Shown here: positions 1-7,163 of the stretch, piece after piece | Layout of the letters: each line of letters opens with the position of its first letter | How positions within the stretch are numbered: position 1 is the stretch's first letter | IMG/VR virus record: IMGVR_UViG_3300042992_001024 | Location: 1-27,333 of that record | Direction: 5' to 3' (one strand) | DNA length: 27,333 nucleotides | From: a virus | Translations under genes and position numbers: made by a program | The notes under the pieces: generated by a model | What the model was told of the DNA's origin: nothing | Database searches by the model: none | Seen by the model: the letters and a program-made list of their open reading frames with translations, nothing else

Positions 1-418
1 CGTGGTATTCTGGTACGGTGTCTTCGTCAAGCGGACCCCAAAAGTCTTCGTACGACGCGACTACTTTCGGAGAACCTTCCTCAGTTTCGTCGGGTCGCTT
101 GTTCCTGTCATCCTGTAGCTTGCCACACACCTCTGCATCCATGAGGATGTTCGCGCTACAGGCAATGTGTGCCAGATGCGTGATACCGGATTCAGGGTCC
201 AGTGATTCACCGTCACGCCATGCGTTCAGATGGCGCAGGATCGCGTTGACATAAGTGCTGGCGCAAACGCCAGTCTCACGCCAATTCCACGGACCGTACT
301 TCTCTGCGCCCAACTTGTGGACCCATGAGGTCTGTTCCATTGCATACGGCGGGACTAATCCCAATGGGGCTTTAAGGGAGCCCGCTTGCCCTTTGGGGTC
401 ATTGTATTGTGTTTTCAT
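1..418 (-). CDS. dATP/dGTP diphosphohydrolase N-terminal-domain (DUF5664-like) protein, partial
   Basis: This open frame starts at the ATG at 418 and runs off the left edge, leaving about 139 residues. The body resembles the phage domain known as dATP/dGTP diphosphohydrolase, N-terminal (formerly DUF5664). The recognisable pattern is a Leu/Pro-rich N-terminus (KAPLGLVPPYAME), then GAEKYGPWNWRE, a helix with ILRHLNAWRDGE, DPESG, and a His-rich helix THLAHIACSANILMD. In the family this domain is associated with hydrolysis of purine dNTPs (for example MazZ of phages with modified purines), but most members are uncharacterised. The start overlaps the upstream 72-residue gene by 20 nt, so the two are probably translated together as the end of the leftward replication operon. 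The C-terminus, which could carry a MazG-like catalytic part, lies outside the window. Confidence 0.7.
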   Translation of the reverse strand, partial: MKTQYNDPKGQAGSLKAPLGLVPPYAMEQTSWVHKLGAEKYGPWNWRETGVCASTYVNAILRHLNAWRDGESLDPESGITHLAHIACSANILMDAEVCGKLQDDRNKRPDETEEGSPKVVASYEDFWGPLDEDTVPEYH

Positions 419-617
419 TTAGTGTGTCTATTTTCTGTTTGTATTCTGCTGCCTTATCAAATTTTCCTTCTTCGATTGCGTTGTCGTGCATCTTCAGCAA
501 TTCAGCAAAAGTGAATTCTCTTTGCTTACGAAAGATATCGTCGAAGTTATTTCTGAACGCTTCGCCGTCTACGTGACGGGGAAGATCTCCTTTTCCTGCT
601 CCAGTTCCAAATGACAT
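399..617 (-). CDS. Small conserved phage protein (GKGD-PR motif), function unknown
   Basis: A 72-residue protein. Its N-terminus has the pattern GAGKGDLPR..., followed by FRNNFDDIFRK, which I recognise from many small phage proteins of unknown function. The C-terminal half is charged and helical (EFTFAELLKMHDNAIEEGKFDKAAEYKQKID). It has no membrane segment and no catalytic motif that I can name. Its stop overlaps the start of the diphosphohydrolase-domain gene by 20 nt. The start codon at 617 has no Shine-Dalgarno sequence. A sigma-70-like hexamer pair lies directly in front of it, but so close that transcription from it would begin inside the gene, so the main transcript probably comes from upstream. 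Confidence 0.7.
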   Translation of the reverse strand: MSFGTGAGKGDLPRHVDGEAFRNNFDDIFRKQREFTFAELLKMHDNAIEEGKFDKAAEYKQKIDTLNENTIQ

Positions 618-645
618 CGTATATTGTGGTTAAGACTTCAGTCAA
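618..645 (-). promoter_or_regulatory. Weak promoter-like hexamer pair abutting a start codon
   Basis: On the minus strand, TTGACT (640-645) is followed by a 16-nt spacer and TATACG (618-623), which touches the ATG at 617. If used, the start of transcription would lie a few bases inside the coding region, so this may be a chance match or may serve an internal start. It is listed because other promoters in this window also lie unusually close to start codons. Confidence 0.25.
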
Positions 646-688
646 AATAATCGTAGCCCAATAAGAGTAAAGAAAAAAGTTTGAAAAT

Positions 689-1984
689 TTACGCGCCATG
701 GATTGCCTCCAAATTTCCAGTCTTGATCCGTATTGCTTTCATCACGTGCTCTTCGATAGTTCCAGCGGCGACTAGCACCTTTTGTAGCGCGTCTGACTTT
801 GCTCCGTTGCGGTGTATCCGGCCCAATACCTGCAGGTAGTCCTTAGCATTGAACGTGGGGCAGATGAGGGAGATGCGTGGGCGGACTCCGTTGATGTCAT
901 GCAGCGATAGACCAGTACCACCAGCGGCGATATTGACTACAATGCAGTTAGCTTTGTCGCTTTGGAAGTCATCGATTGCCTGTTGTCTCTGAGTCGCTGT
1001 CTGGTTTCCGTCGATTTTAGGACAGTTTAAAAGTCCAATAAGAGCATTTAAACTATCCGTAAAGTTGACGAAGATCACAACGCTGTTTCCGCCGTCGATG
1101 AAATCCTCCGCCATCTCAGCGATGTCTGGCACTTTGAAGGACTCTGCCAGTTGGCGGGCTTTGAGGATATTGACCAGCACATGTTCGCTATTTGCTACCG
1201 TACCATTCAGTATGTATTCGTCGATAATCGCTGGCGTGAGGCCCAATTGTTCGTAGGCTTTGTCGATCTTCTTCAGATCCTTGAATTCAGTCGGCTCGAC
1301 GAAAACACGATTGTCGCGGAAGCTATCTGGAAAGTCTGCTGGCGTCAGCTTATTACAGTTCACTCCATACATTGTATTCCTGAGCGGGATTAGCTTTATT
1401 TTATTCGCCAGCTTCCAGCCGCCCCAATCGTCCTGATAGCAGCCGTATTTCATCATCCAGCTGTACCAGCTAGTCAGTCCGTTCTCTGGCTTGTTGAGCG
1501 AGTGTAGCCCCAATAGATATCCCAATGCCCGCATCTCAGTAGGGTCTTCAGCGGCAGTGGCGGACATGCCGTGTACGGCGTACTTCTGCTGTACCAGCGC
1601 GATTACGAGTTGGGCATTCAGCGTATACGGGCCTTTGCATTTGTGGATCTCGTCTACCAGCACAAGCGTATCTGCTGGTAGTGACCAGCGCATGATCTTC
1701 TTACCAGCTTTGGACATCCATTTCGTCTTGCCCCCACGGATCTTCTCGAAGTTCGTTACGAACAACGGCGTTATTCCGTGTGCCTTAAACTCACGCTCCC
1801 ATGATGGGATAACCGCTTTCGGGCAAAGTACAGCGACAGGCTTCCCCAAATCTCTGGCCAAATGGACTGCGACCACTGTCTTACCCGTACCGACACTAGA
1901 ACTATCAAGAGTATTAACTCCGTTCTTGTGACAGCAAATAAAGAACTCTTTCGCATCGCTTTGTTTTGGGAACAGTGTTTTCAT
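689..1984 (-). CDS. SNF2/DEAD-like superfamily 2 DNA helicase
   Basis: The protein is a superfamily 2 helicase or translocase of the compact phage SNF2-like type. From the upstream GTG at 1996 it would be 435 residues; the ATG at 1984 (residue 5) gives a more natural start (MKTLFPKQ) and 431 residues. Visible motifs, numbered from the GTG, are I (VGTGKT, 35-40), II (DEIH, 115-118), III (SAT, 145-147), V (AAGGTGLSLHD, about 357-367) and VI (QVLGRIHR, 389-396). The family moves along or remodels duplex DNA using ATP; in phages it is linked to replication or recombination. It lies in an operon with a RuvC-like resolvase and a DnaA-domain-IV-like protein, which fits replication or recombination. 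A 7-bp inverted repeat directly precedes the two candidate starts. Family assignment is firm; the exact role is inferred. Confidence 0.88.
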   Translation of the reverse strand: MKTLFPKQSDAKEFFICCHKNGVNTLDSSSVGTGKTVVAVHLARDLGKPVAVLCPKAVIPSWEREFKAHGITPLFVTNFEKIRGGKTKWMSKAGKKIMRWSLPADTLVLVDEIHKCKGPYTLNAQLVIALVQQKYAVHGMSATAAEDPTEMRALGYLLGLHSLNKPENGLTSWYSWMMKYGCYQDDWGGWKLANKIKLIPLRNTMYGVNCNKLTPADFPDSFRDNRVFVEPTEFKDLKKIDKAYEQLGLTPAIIDEYILNGTVANSEHVLVNILKARQLAESFKVPDIAEMAEDFIDGGNSVVIFVNFTDSLNALIGLLNCPKIDGNQTATQRQQAIDDFQSDKANCIVVNIAAGGTGLSLHDINGVRPRISLICPTFNAKDYLQVLGRIHRNGAKSDALQKVLVAAGTIEEHVMKAIRIKTGNLEAIHGA

Positions 1985-1995
1985 TCGAGGAGTCA

Positions 1996-2018
1996 CTTAC
2001 TCGATGGTTCGGAGTAAG
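1996..2018 (-). promoter_or_regulatory. Inverted repeat over the helicase gene start
   Basis: CTTACTC (1996-2002) and GAGTAAG (2012-2018) are perfect inverted repeats of 7 bp with a 9-nt loop. On the minus-strand mRNA this hairpin sits between the stop of the 92-residue gene and the helicase start, and its end touches the GTG at 1996. No U-run follows, so it does not look like a terminator. Control of translation of the helicase is possible. Confidence 0.4.
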
Positions 2019-2043
2019 TCCAGAAAAAAATTGAAAAATCTTT

Positions 2044-2322
2044 CTAGTCCTCTGAAATAGCGTCTTCTGGATCGGCCCACGACATGAAGGCAGGGGTGTT
2101 CTCTCCAACCCATGCGCCCTCCACGTTGTAGTAAAAGTATTCGATGGCGTCCTCTTCCGTCATTTCGCGTCGCAAGATCTCAAGGCATTTCTCAAAACTG
2201 TAAACGGCAAAGGGCTTGCCGAACTGGCGGGCGATTCCCATGAACGCTTCTTCAAAGCCGTCAGCAAGGATGACTTCTTCTTCGTCGTCAAGGCACTGTT
2301 CAAGTGTAGATGCAATGTCCAT
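2044..2322 (-). CDS. Acidic conserved phage protein, function unknown
   Basis: A 92-residue, strongly acidic protein (many Asp/Glu, C-terminus ADPEDAISED). The segment EDAIEYFYYNVEGAWVGENTPAF resembles small phage proteins of unknown function that carry an EAIEFF...GAWVGE.TP motif. It has no membrane segment. It follows the RuvC-like gene by only 4 nt and precedes the helicase, so it belongs to the replication operon. High acidity could mean DNA mimicry, as in some anti-restriction proteins, but nothing here shows that. Confidence 0.7.
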   Translation of the reverse strand: MDIASTLEQCLDDEEEVILADGFEEAFMGIARQFGKPFAVYSFEKCLEILRREMTEEDAIEYFYYNVEGAWVGENTPAFMSWADPEDAISED

Positions 2323-2326
2323 AAGA

Positions 2327-2818
2327 TTACTTTCTTTTGGTATAACGTTGTCTAGTGTAATGCGCTATGAGGAAAGCGTCAACTATGCCGTCATGAGGCA
2401 CAGTGCAACGGTTGTTCTTGCGCCAGTCCTCATCTGGAGCAAGTTCTTGCGCCTTCTTTAGCGCGAAGACTTTTGTCTGCGATTTGGGCACTTTACCCAA
2501 CAAAGACTTCTGCCAGTCCAATACTTGAATAGGCTTTACTTCGAGTTCATGTGACTCGCACATGCCCATAATCTTGCCAAACGAAATGCCCATCGAGCGC
2601 ATCGCTTGCGATGACTTTGCATGCTTCAGTGGTTCCTCGATCGCGATCAAGGGTACAGTGTGCAAGTCAGTGATCCAGTTGTAGATTGTTCTGGTATCGA
2701 CTTCGCGCTTTCCGGCACGTTCAAAGGTTGGCATTGCAAACTTGTCGATGACAGATCCATCGTGCGCCGATATAGCACACAGCCCGCCGTCGAGTCCGTT
2801 GTCGATGCCGATAATCAT
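2327..2818 (-). CDS. RuvC-like Holliday junction resolvase
   Basis: The 163-residue protein has an RNase H-fold start, MIIGIDNGLDGGL, typical of phage RuvC-like crossover-junction nucleases. Likely metal-binding acids are D6 in the first strand, E61 or E62 in LIAIEEP, and D143 and D147 near the C-terminus (PHDGIVDAFLIAHY). Length and acid spacing fit the family, about 160-180 residues. Such enzymes cut four-way DNA junctions, resolving replication and recombination intermediates before packaging. The start codon overlaps the stop of the DnaA-like gene in an ATGA, so translation is probably coupled. It lies between the DnaA-like and helicase genes, in keeping with DNA metabolism. Confidence 0.85.
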   Translation of the reverse strand: MIIGIDNGLDGGLCAISAHDGSVIDKFAMPTFERAGKREVDTRTIYNWITDLHTVPLIAIEEPLKHAKSSQAMRSMGISFGKIMGMCESHELEVKPIQVLDWQKSLLGKVPKSQTKVFALKKAQELAPDEDWRKNNRCTVPHDGIVDAFLIAHYTRQRYTKRK

Positions 2819-3126
2819 TTCATTTCATCTTCAGTTTCTGATTTATATTTTTTAGCTACTCTAAGAGCGGCCTCTTGAAGTTTTTTATTGATATCTACTT
2901 TTCGTTTGGCGTGGATCACAGTAGAATGGTCCCGATTAAACAGGATTGCTATTTCTGCCAAAGTACAATCCATCAGAATCTTCATAAGTGACATCGCCAC
3001 ATGACGTGCATTCGAAACTCTAGCTGATCTATCTCGACTAAATAGAGTTTCAGGCTCGCAAGAAAACTCATGCGAGACTAAAGCTAAAATCAAACTTTGA
3101 TTTTCTTTGTTGAAACGTCTATCCAT
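2815..3126 (-). CDS. DnaA domain IV-like DNA-binding protein
   Basis: The 103-residue protein corresponds to the C-terminal DNA-binding domain (domain IV) of the bacterial replication initiator DnaA, without its AAA+ part. Visible features are a basic loop (LFSRDRSARVSNARHVAMSLMK, residues 29-49) and the DnaA signature helix RDHSTVIHAKRKV (65-77), compare RDHTTVLHA in DnaA. In DnaA these residues read the DnaA box. A stand-alone copy in a phage could bind the phage origin, act as a transcription regulator, or compete with host DnaA; the sequence does not say which. It sits in a tight operon, overlapping the resolvase gene by 4 nt and the upstream gene by 1 nt. A second, more diverged relative is at 18559-18894. 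Confidence 0.85.
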   Translation of the reverse strand: MDRRFNKENQSLILALVSHEFSCEPETLFSRDRSARVSNARHVAMSLMKILMDCTLAEIAILFNRDHSTVIHAKRKVDINKKLQEAALRVAKKYKSETEDEMK

Positions 3127-3365
3127 TAGCGATTTAAATTATCAATGATGTCTGCTCGAACTAAAACACCGTCTCCGTTTTCAGGCACATGAATAGTACT
3201 ACCTTTAGAAAGTGTTTGTAGAAAGAATATTTCTTTTGCCGTGCATGGAAATGTTCTGTAGAACAGTCCAGCTAGTTGTTTCACGTCAAACGTGAAATCA
3301 TTTCTTGGAAGATTTTTCTTTACTAAAGAAGTCGGATTAAACTCAGGGATTACGTTCTTAAACAT
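3126..3365 (-). CDS. Small protein of unknown function
   Basis: A 79-residue protein that I do not recognise. It has a basic N-terminal half (PTSLVKKNLPRNDFTFDVKQLAGLFYRTFPCTAKE) and a C-terminal part reading STIHVPENGDGVLVRADIIDNLNR. It has no transmembrane segment. Its TAA stop overlaps the ATG of the DnaA-like gene by one base and its start lies one base after the stop of the small-terminase-like gene, so it is in the middle of the leftward operon. Helices followed by a short beta element would fit a small DNA-binding or adaptor protein, but no family is assigned. Confidence 0.6.
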   Translation of the reverse strand: MFKNVIPEFNPTSLVKKNLPRNDFTFDVKQLAGLFYRTFPCTAKEIFFLQTLSKGSTIHVPENGDGVLVRADIIDNLNR

Positions 3366-3366
3366 A

Positions 3367-3966
3367 TTAGGATTCTACATCGATTATGGTTGGTTTCATT
3401 TTATTGACAGTGCCATTTCCACGATCTGCTTTTGAATTATTCAGAATGGAAATGTCAATGTGCATTTTACTTTGACCTCCTCCGCTCTTCGAGTTAAGTC
3501 CCAAATTGCGGCGTATTAACTGGTCTAGTTCTGAAAGCTCACGTACTGTACGTGGGCCTTTGAGATTTTTCATAGAGTCGCGCAATAGCTTAATTCCAGC
3601 GGCGGCAATGTAATGCTGATATTTGTCAGCTGGAGTTGACTGCGCTTCCGCGATGTCCATCATCGCGGAGTCTTCCGCAATACGGGCATCGTGTTTGGCA
3701 AGTCGGATCGCGTCTTCTGTGTAGTCATCAAGATTATCGTTAAGATCTACTGCGAGCTGGTCAGTGTAAACATCAGCAACAGGCTTTTGTTTGGGTCTTG
3801 CAAAGCCATTCTTTTTAGCGGGGATGCCAGCCTTCTTGAACCAGCGGCGGATTGTGCCAGCGTGGACATTGAGTTCTTTGGCAATAGTCTTGATCTTGTA
3901 GTCTTTAGCGTACATCTCTAATGCCCTTTCAAGCACCAGATTTTCTGTCTCTGAATCGTCGTTCAT
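3367..3966 (-). CDS. Terminase small subunit-like helix-turn-helix protein
   Basis: The 199-residue protein opens with a helix-turn-helix of the resolvase/terminase type (LEMYAKDYKIKTIAKELNVHAGTIRRWFKKAG). A helical middle follows (YQHYIAAAGIKLLRDSMKN), then the segment TVRELSELDQLIRRNLGLN, a Gly-rich hinge and HIDISILN. This order is characteristic of phage small terminase subunits, which recognise the packaging site and stimulate the large subunit. The gene is divergent from the large terminase gene across only 51 bp rather than directly upstream of it, which is unusual, and it heads the leftward replication operon. It could also act as a regulator of that divergent promoter region. The start at 3966 has no Shine-Dalgarno sequence. 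Confidence 0.65.
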   Translation of the reverse strand: MNDDSETENLVLERALEMYAKDYKIKTIAKELNVHAGTIRRWFKKAGIPAKKNGFARPKQKPVADVYTDQLAVDLNDNLDDYTEDAIRLAKHDARIAEDSAMMDIAEAQSTPADKYQHYIAAAGIKLLRDSMKNLKGPRTVRELSELDQLIRRNLGLNSKSGGGQSKMHIDISILNNSKADRGNGTVNKMKPTIIDVES

Positions 3967-3972
3967 TGGTTG

Positions 3973-4000
3973 TTGACGAGTTGTTTATAACACGTAAGAT
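3973..4000 (+). promoter_or_regulatory. Sigma-70-like promoter for large terminase
   Basis: TTGACG (3973-3978), a 16-nt spacer and TAAGAT (3995-4000) lie 17 nt before the terminase ATG at 4018, giving a leader of only about 10 nt. The leader contains no Shine-Dalgarno sequence. The same 51 bp must also contain any promoter for the divergent small-terminase-like gene, for which I see no convincing match. Confidence 0.5.
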
Positions 4001-4017
4001 GCTCGCGCAAGTAAAAA

Positions 4018-5796
4018 ATGAGTACTACAGCAGAAAAAAATAAAAAATTGTTGGAGCCACGAATCGATCCGACAACAAAGAAGATGGATGTCGGCGGTCT
4101 TTTGATCCCACCCACTAACTTAATTACAGCACTTTTGTACGGGTTTGCCAACCACACAAGCCCGAAAGCGAAGGAATTTTATTTCTGGAGATGTTGTGAC
4201 GAACTCTGGAATAATCCCGAAATGCCTGAACCTCTGATGATTCGGCATCCGTGGGCGGAAGAAATGATCCGCGCAGCGATACGCAATAAATATCTGGCAA
4301 TCGGCGGTTCCGCTAGTTCCGGTAAGTCCCACACGATGGCAGCGTGGGGCATCATCAACTGGTTGTCGGAGCCACAGGACACGCTGGTCATGATGACCAG
4401 TACGACACTACGAGAAGCCAGACGCCGTATTTGGGGTTCTGTCATCTCGCTACTGACTGTGATTCAGGAAGCACCGTGCAAGATTCGGGATTCAATCGGG
4501 AGCGTAGCCTACATCAACGAGAACGGGGATCTGATCGAACGGGCGGGCCTAATGCTGATCGCTGCTGAAAAGAGCAAGACTCGCGAAGCTGTGGGCAAGT
4601 TCATCGGTATCAAGCAGAAGCGGGTCATCGTGATTGCGGATGAGCTTTCCGAATTGTCGGAGGCTATTCTCCATGCAGGTCTGACAAACTTGTCGAAAAA
4701 CCCGTTCCTCCAGATGATCGGGATGTCCAACCCCAACAGTCGTTTCGACGCGTTTGGCGTATGGGCGGAGCCGAAAAATGGTTGGGAGTCTGTAGATACT
4801 AATACAGCAGATAGTTGGAACACGAAATGGAATGGCCACTATTTGAGGCTAGACGGCGAACGCTCGCCCAACATTCTAGCTGGCGAGACCCTCTATCCAT
4901 GGCTTCCTACTGAGGAAAAGCTGGCGGAAGACAGAGCCCTTTTAGGACAGGAGTCCAGAGGCTACATGCGGATGGTACGGGCTGTGTTCTTTGACAGCGA
5001 CGAAACACAGGGAATCTACAGCGAGTCGGAGATCGCGTCCAGCAAGTCGATGAGCAAAGTCGAGTGGGCTGCGAAGCCACTATTAGTGGCGGGACTAGAT
5101 CCGGCGTTCACAAACGGCGGAGACAGGACGATCCTCTACACAGCCAAAGTCGGATATAATAAGGGGGGTCACTACGTACTGGAATTCGACGAGGCGATCC
5201 ACTTGAACGATGACGCCACTAATAAGGCGGTTCCACGTACGTACCAGATCGTGCGCCAGATCAAGGACCACTGCGTCCGCAAGGGCATCCTGCCAGAGAA
5301 TGTGGCGGTCGATGCCACTGGTGCTGGCGCACCGTTCTGTGACGTTCTGGCTGGCGAGTGGTCGCCGTCGATCTTCCGTGTGAGTTTCGGCGGCAAGCCC
5401 TCCGACAAGCGGGTCAGTGCAAACAGTAGGCTGACGGGCGAAGAACTCTACGTGAACCGTGTATCCGAACTCTGGTTCGTGGGCAAGGAACTGATGCGAA
5501 CTAAACAGGTGTTTGGAATCTCTGCCGATCTGGCACAGGAGATCTGCGCCCGAAACTACGATCTGGTCAAAGGCGGTTCCCTCAAAGTGAAGATCGAATC
5601 GAAGCCAGAGTTCAAATCCCGTTTCGGGAGGTCGCCTGACTTAGCGGACGCAGCCTTTCTCGCGCTGGACTGTGCCCGTCAGCGATTAGGTCTAGTGGCA
5701 GTCGAGCCACCGAACGATGATGCGGGTACAGGATTCAGGAGACAGGTTACGATTTCAGGGCTCAGGCAAGCTTTGGCGGTGGACTCAATCGACTAA
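4018..5796 (+). CDS. terL: Phage terminase large subunit
   Basis: The 592-residue protein is the packaging motor ATPase and headful or site-specific nuclease. The ATPase domain shows Walker A GGSASSGKSH (96-105), Walker B VIVIADEL (203-210, with D208 and E209) and a coupling motif MIGMSNPNS (233-241). The nuclease domain has the three acidic RNase H-fold positions: AGLDPAF (D361), VAVDATG (D432) and SPDLADA (D541/D544). Length is slightly above the usual 450-600. It is the first gene of the rightward block, has its own close promoter, and is followed by a 190-bp gap with a repeated element rather than by portal and capsid genes, so the head genes must be elsewhere. No Shine-Dalgarno sequence precedes the ATG. 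Confidence 0.95.
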   Translation: MSTTAEKNKKLLEPRIDPTTKKMDVGGLLIPPTNLITALLYGFANHTSPKAKEFYFWRCCDELWNNPEMPEPLMIRHPWAEEMIRAAIRNKYLAIGGSASSGKSHTMAAWGIINWLSEPQDTLVMMTSTTLREARRRIWGSVISLLTVIQEAPCKIRDSIGSVAYINENGDLIERAGLMLIAAEKSKTREAVGKFIGIKQKRVIVIADELSELSEAILHAGLTNLSKNPFLQMIGMSNPNSRFDAFGVWAEPKNGWESVDTNTADSWNTKWNGHYLRLDGERSPNILAGETLYPWLPTEEKLAEDRALLGQESRGYMRMVRAVFFDSDETQGIYSESEIASSKSMSKVEWAAKPLLVAGLDPAFTNGGDRTILYTAKVGYNKGGHYVLEFDEAIHLNDDATNKAVPRTYQIVRQIKDHCVRKGILPENVAVDATGAGAPFCDVLAGEWSPSIFRVSFGGKPSDKRVSANSRLTGEELYVNRVSELWFVGKELMRTKQVFGISADLAQEICARNYDLVKGGSLKVKIESKPEFKSRFGRSPDLADAAFLALDCARQRLGLVAVEPPNDDAGTGFRRQVTISGLRQALAVDSID

Positions 5797-5834
5797 ATCC
5801 AAACGACCGTTTAAATTTTCAATTTAGCCAAAGT

Positions 5835-5934
5835 AAAAAGTCTTTTGAAATGATGGAATTCATTAAGTGGGGCTTAATGAATTACAGTAATAGAAAACAC
5901 TTTTATATATAGGGGGTGAGAAAATCATTGACGC
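5835..5934 (+). repeat. 100-bp repeated element, copy 1, with hairpin and TATATATAGGGGG block
   Basis: This 100-bp stretch between terL and the next gene recurs in the same orientation at 26760-26860 with only about three differences. It contains a perfect inverted repeat, AATTCATTAAG (5857-5867) and CTTAATGAATT (5873-5883), around a TGGGG loop. It ends in an AT-rich run followed by a purine start, TTTTATATATAGGGGG (5901-5916). No U-run directly follows the hairpin, so it is not a typical intrinsic terminator. The arrangement looks like a regulatory element such as a late promoter or operator. The sequence is identical enough that recent copying or strong selection is needed. Confidence 0.8.
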
Positions 5935-5952
5935 TTAAGGAAATTCGTAGCG

Positions 5953-5980
5953 TTGACAATTTTTTTCCTTCTGTTAAAAT
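5953..5980 (+). promoter_or_regulatory. Sigma-70-like promoter placed for a leaderless mRNA
   Basis: TTGACA (5953-5958), a 16-nt spacer and TAAAAT (5975-5980). The GTG start of the next gene is at 5987, only six bases beyond the -10 hexamer, so the expected transcription start coincides with the first base of the start codon. Confidence 0.65.
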
Positions 5981-5986
5981 CTGTCT

Positions 5987-6280
5987 GTGGCAAACAAACG
6001 TTTCAAACGATTACCGTCCGGTCAAATCCAGTATATGGGAGAGAAGTACGCTGGATTCAATAAGCCGAAGAAAGCACCTGCTGGCTCGCCAAAGAAGTTC
6101 GTGGTTTTGGGTAAGGAAGGTGATAAAGTCAAAAAGGTTTCGTTTGGCGCGAGAGGCTACGAAGATTTCACCCAACACAAAGACCCCAAAAGGCGGGCCA
6201 ATTTCCGTTCGCGCCACAATTGCCAGACAGCAAACGACAAAACGACCGCCCGCCATTGGGCTTGTAAATACCTGTGGTGA
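5987..6280 (+). CDS. DUF5754-like small phage protein
   Basis: A 97-residue basic protein. The C-terminal two thirds, KKFVVLGKEGDKVKKVSFG, then DPKRRANFRSRHNC and KTTARHWACK, match the pattern I know from DUF5754-type phage proteins (FRARHNC...K..ARYWSC), which are of unknown function and often lie among structural or packaging genes. C and H residues in RHNC and HWAC could bind a metal. The start is a GTG at 5987 with no room for a Shine-Dalgarno sequence, because the promoter -10 hexamer ends six bases upstream. The next in-frame ATG is at residue 17 and would leave the domain intact. It begins the structural cluster after terL. Confidence 0.75.
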   Translation: MANKRFKRLPSGQIQYMGEKYAGFNKPKKAPAGSPKKFVVLGKEGDKVKKVSFGARGYEDFTQHKDPKRRANFRSRHNCQTANDKTTARHWACKYLW

Positions 6281-6287
6281 TATCGTG

Positions 6288-6316
6288 TTGACATTATGTT
6301 CTACACAAATTAATAT
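6288..6316 (+). promoter_or_regulatory. Near-consensus sigma-70-like promoter placed for a leaderless mRNA
   Basis: TTGACA (6288-6293), a 17-nt spacer and TAATAT (6311-6316) match the consensus closely. The ATG of the next gene starts at 6323, again six bases beyond the -10 hexamer, so the mRNA would begin at or within a base or two of the start codon. Confidence 0.7.
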
Positions 6317-6322
6317 CCCCCC

Positions 6323-7162
6323 ATGGCTCTCCCATCTGCGTATACCCCACCTAAAAATTCTGAGGAACTCGACAAAAGAAAAGAGTTAGCCTCCGTATTA
6401 AAACAGTTTGCACGTGGGGAAGTCAAGGTAAACCCTGAAGATATGGTAAAATCAGGGGCCACTATGGGGGTCTCGCGTAATCAGTTGAGCAATCTCTACC
6501 AACAATATCGCAAAGATTTTCAAAATAACCCCCCTCAGGATTTGATGGGTGACACTCCCCCCACTGGCACACCCACTGGCACACCCACTGGCACACCCAC
6601 TGGCACACCCACTGGCACACCCACTGGCACACCCACTCAACCGTCTCTGTTTTCTGGAGAGTACCAAAAAGAGGGTCCAGTTAAGGGTCCATTCATAACT
6701 TCAACTACTCCAGCAGCTACACCCACTCAAGCCCCACCTGCTGGAACTCAAGATCGTGGTCCAGAAACAAAAGGTCTGGATCGCCTCGCAGCGATGCAGG
6801 GAACTACTATGGGTTCGGCTTCGTCGTTGGGTCAACGTAGATCTCTTGAGTCTGAAGGTGGCAGAGCTATGAGAATGGCTCGTAAACTTGAACGACAAGG
6901 ATTTAGTAAAGCGGCTGAACAAATGGCACTTGCCGGAGCGCAAGCAAAGCTCAGTGAACCAGCCCTTAAAACTCAAGCCTACCGTGAAAAAGCCGCACAG
7001 ATGGGTGCACTAGCACAAGCACAGACCGAAGCAGCTGAGGAAGAAAAACGTCAAACTCTTGCCTTTTTAAAGCGAGCACGTGAACAAGGTTCTCGAGAAT
7101 TGGATAATGGTGGTCTAACTCCTGCAACTGCAACCCTATTCGGCAGTCTCTATAAAAAATAA
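6323..7162 (+). CDS. Putative internal virion/structural protein with TGTP repeats
   Basis: A 279-residue protein that I cannot assign to a named family. The N-terminal 75 residues are helical and basic. Residues 81-104 are six perfect TGTP repeats, followed by a Pro/Thr-rich linker. The C-terminal 120 residues are Ala/Gln/Glu-rich and predicted to be helical or coiled-coil (MARKLERQGFSKAAEQMALAG, then AQAQTEAAEEEKRQTLAF). It is encoded between the DUF5754-like gene and two further internal-protein-like genes, all rightward, and its promoter abuts the ATG. Position and composition suggest a virion component ejected with the DNA, as in small internal proteins of podovirus-like phages. This is inference from context. 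Confidence 0.6.
   Translation: MALPSAYTPPKNSEELDKRKELASVLKQFARGEVKVNPEDMVKSGATMGVSRNQLSNLYQQYRKDFQNNPPQDLMGDTPPTGTPTGTPTGTPTGTPTGTPTGTPTQPSLFSGEYQKEGPVKGPFITSTTPAATPTQAPPAGTQDRGPETKGLDRLAAMQGTTMGSASSLGQRRSLESEGGRAMRMARKLERQGFSKAAEQMALAGAQAKLSEPALKTQAYREKAAQMGALAQAQTEAAEEEKRQTLAFLKRAREQGSRELDNGGLTPATATLFGSLYKK
6563..6634 (+). repeat. 12-bp tandem repeat encoding TGTP x6
   Basis: Six exact copies of ACTGGCACACCC within the 279-residue gene encode (TGTP)6. Identity at synonymous positions indicates recent slippage or unequal exchange, so the copy number probably varies between related phages. It serves as a flexible linker between the basic N-terminus and the coiled-coil C-terminus. Confidence 0.9.
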
Positions 7163-7163
7163 T

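Noticed and set aside
18-254. 78-residue plus-strand frame at the left edge
   Set aside because: It is the opposite strand of the partial diphosphohydrolase-domain gene, which has a recognisable family pattern and fits the operon.
5857-5883. Intrinsic terminator after terL
   Set aside because: The 11-bp inverted repeat is perfect but AT-rich and lacks a U-run directly after it on either strand; the whole 100-bp context is conserved at another site, which suggests a regulatory element.
5916-6389. 157-residue plus-strand frame overlapping the DUF5754-like gene
   Set aside because: It covers the gene with the recognisable family motif in another frame, runs through the next promoter and has no protein-like pattern.
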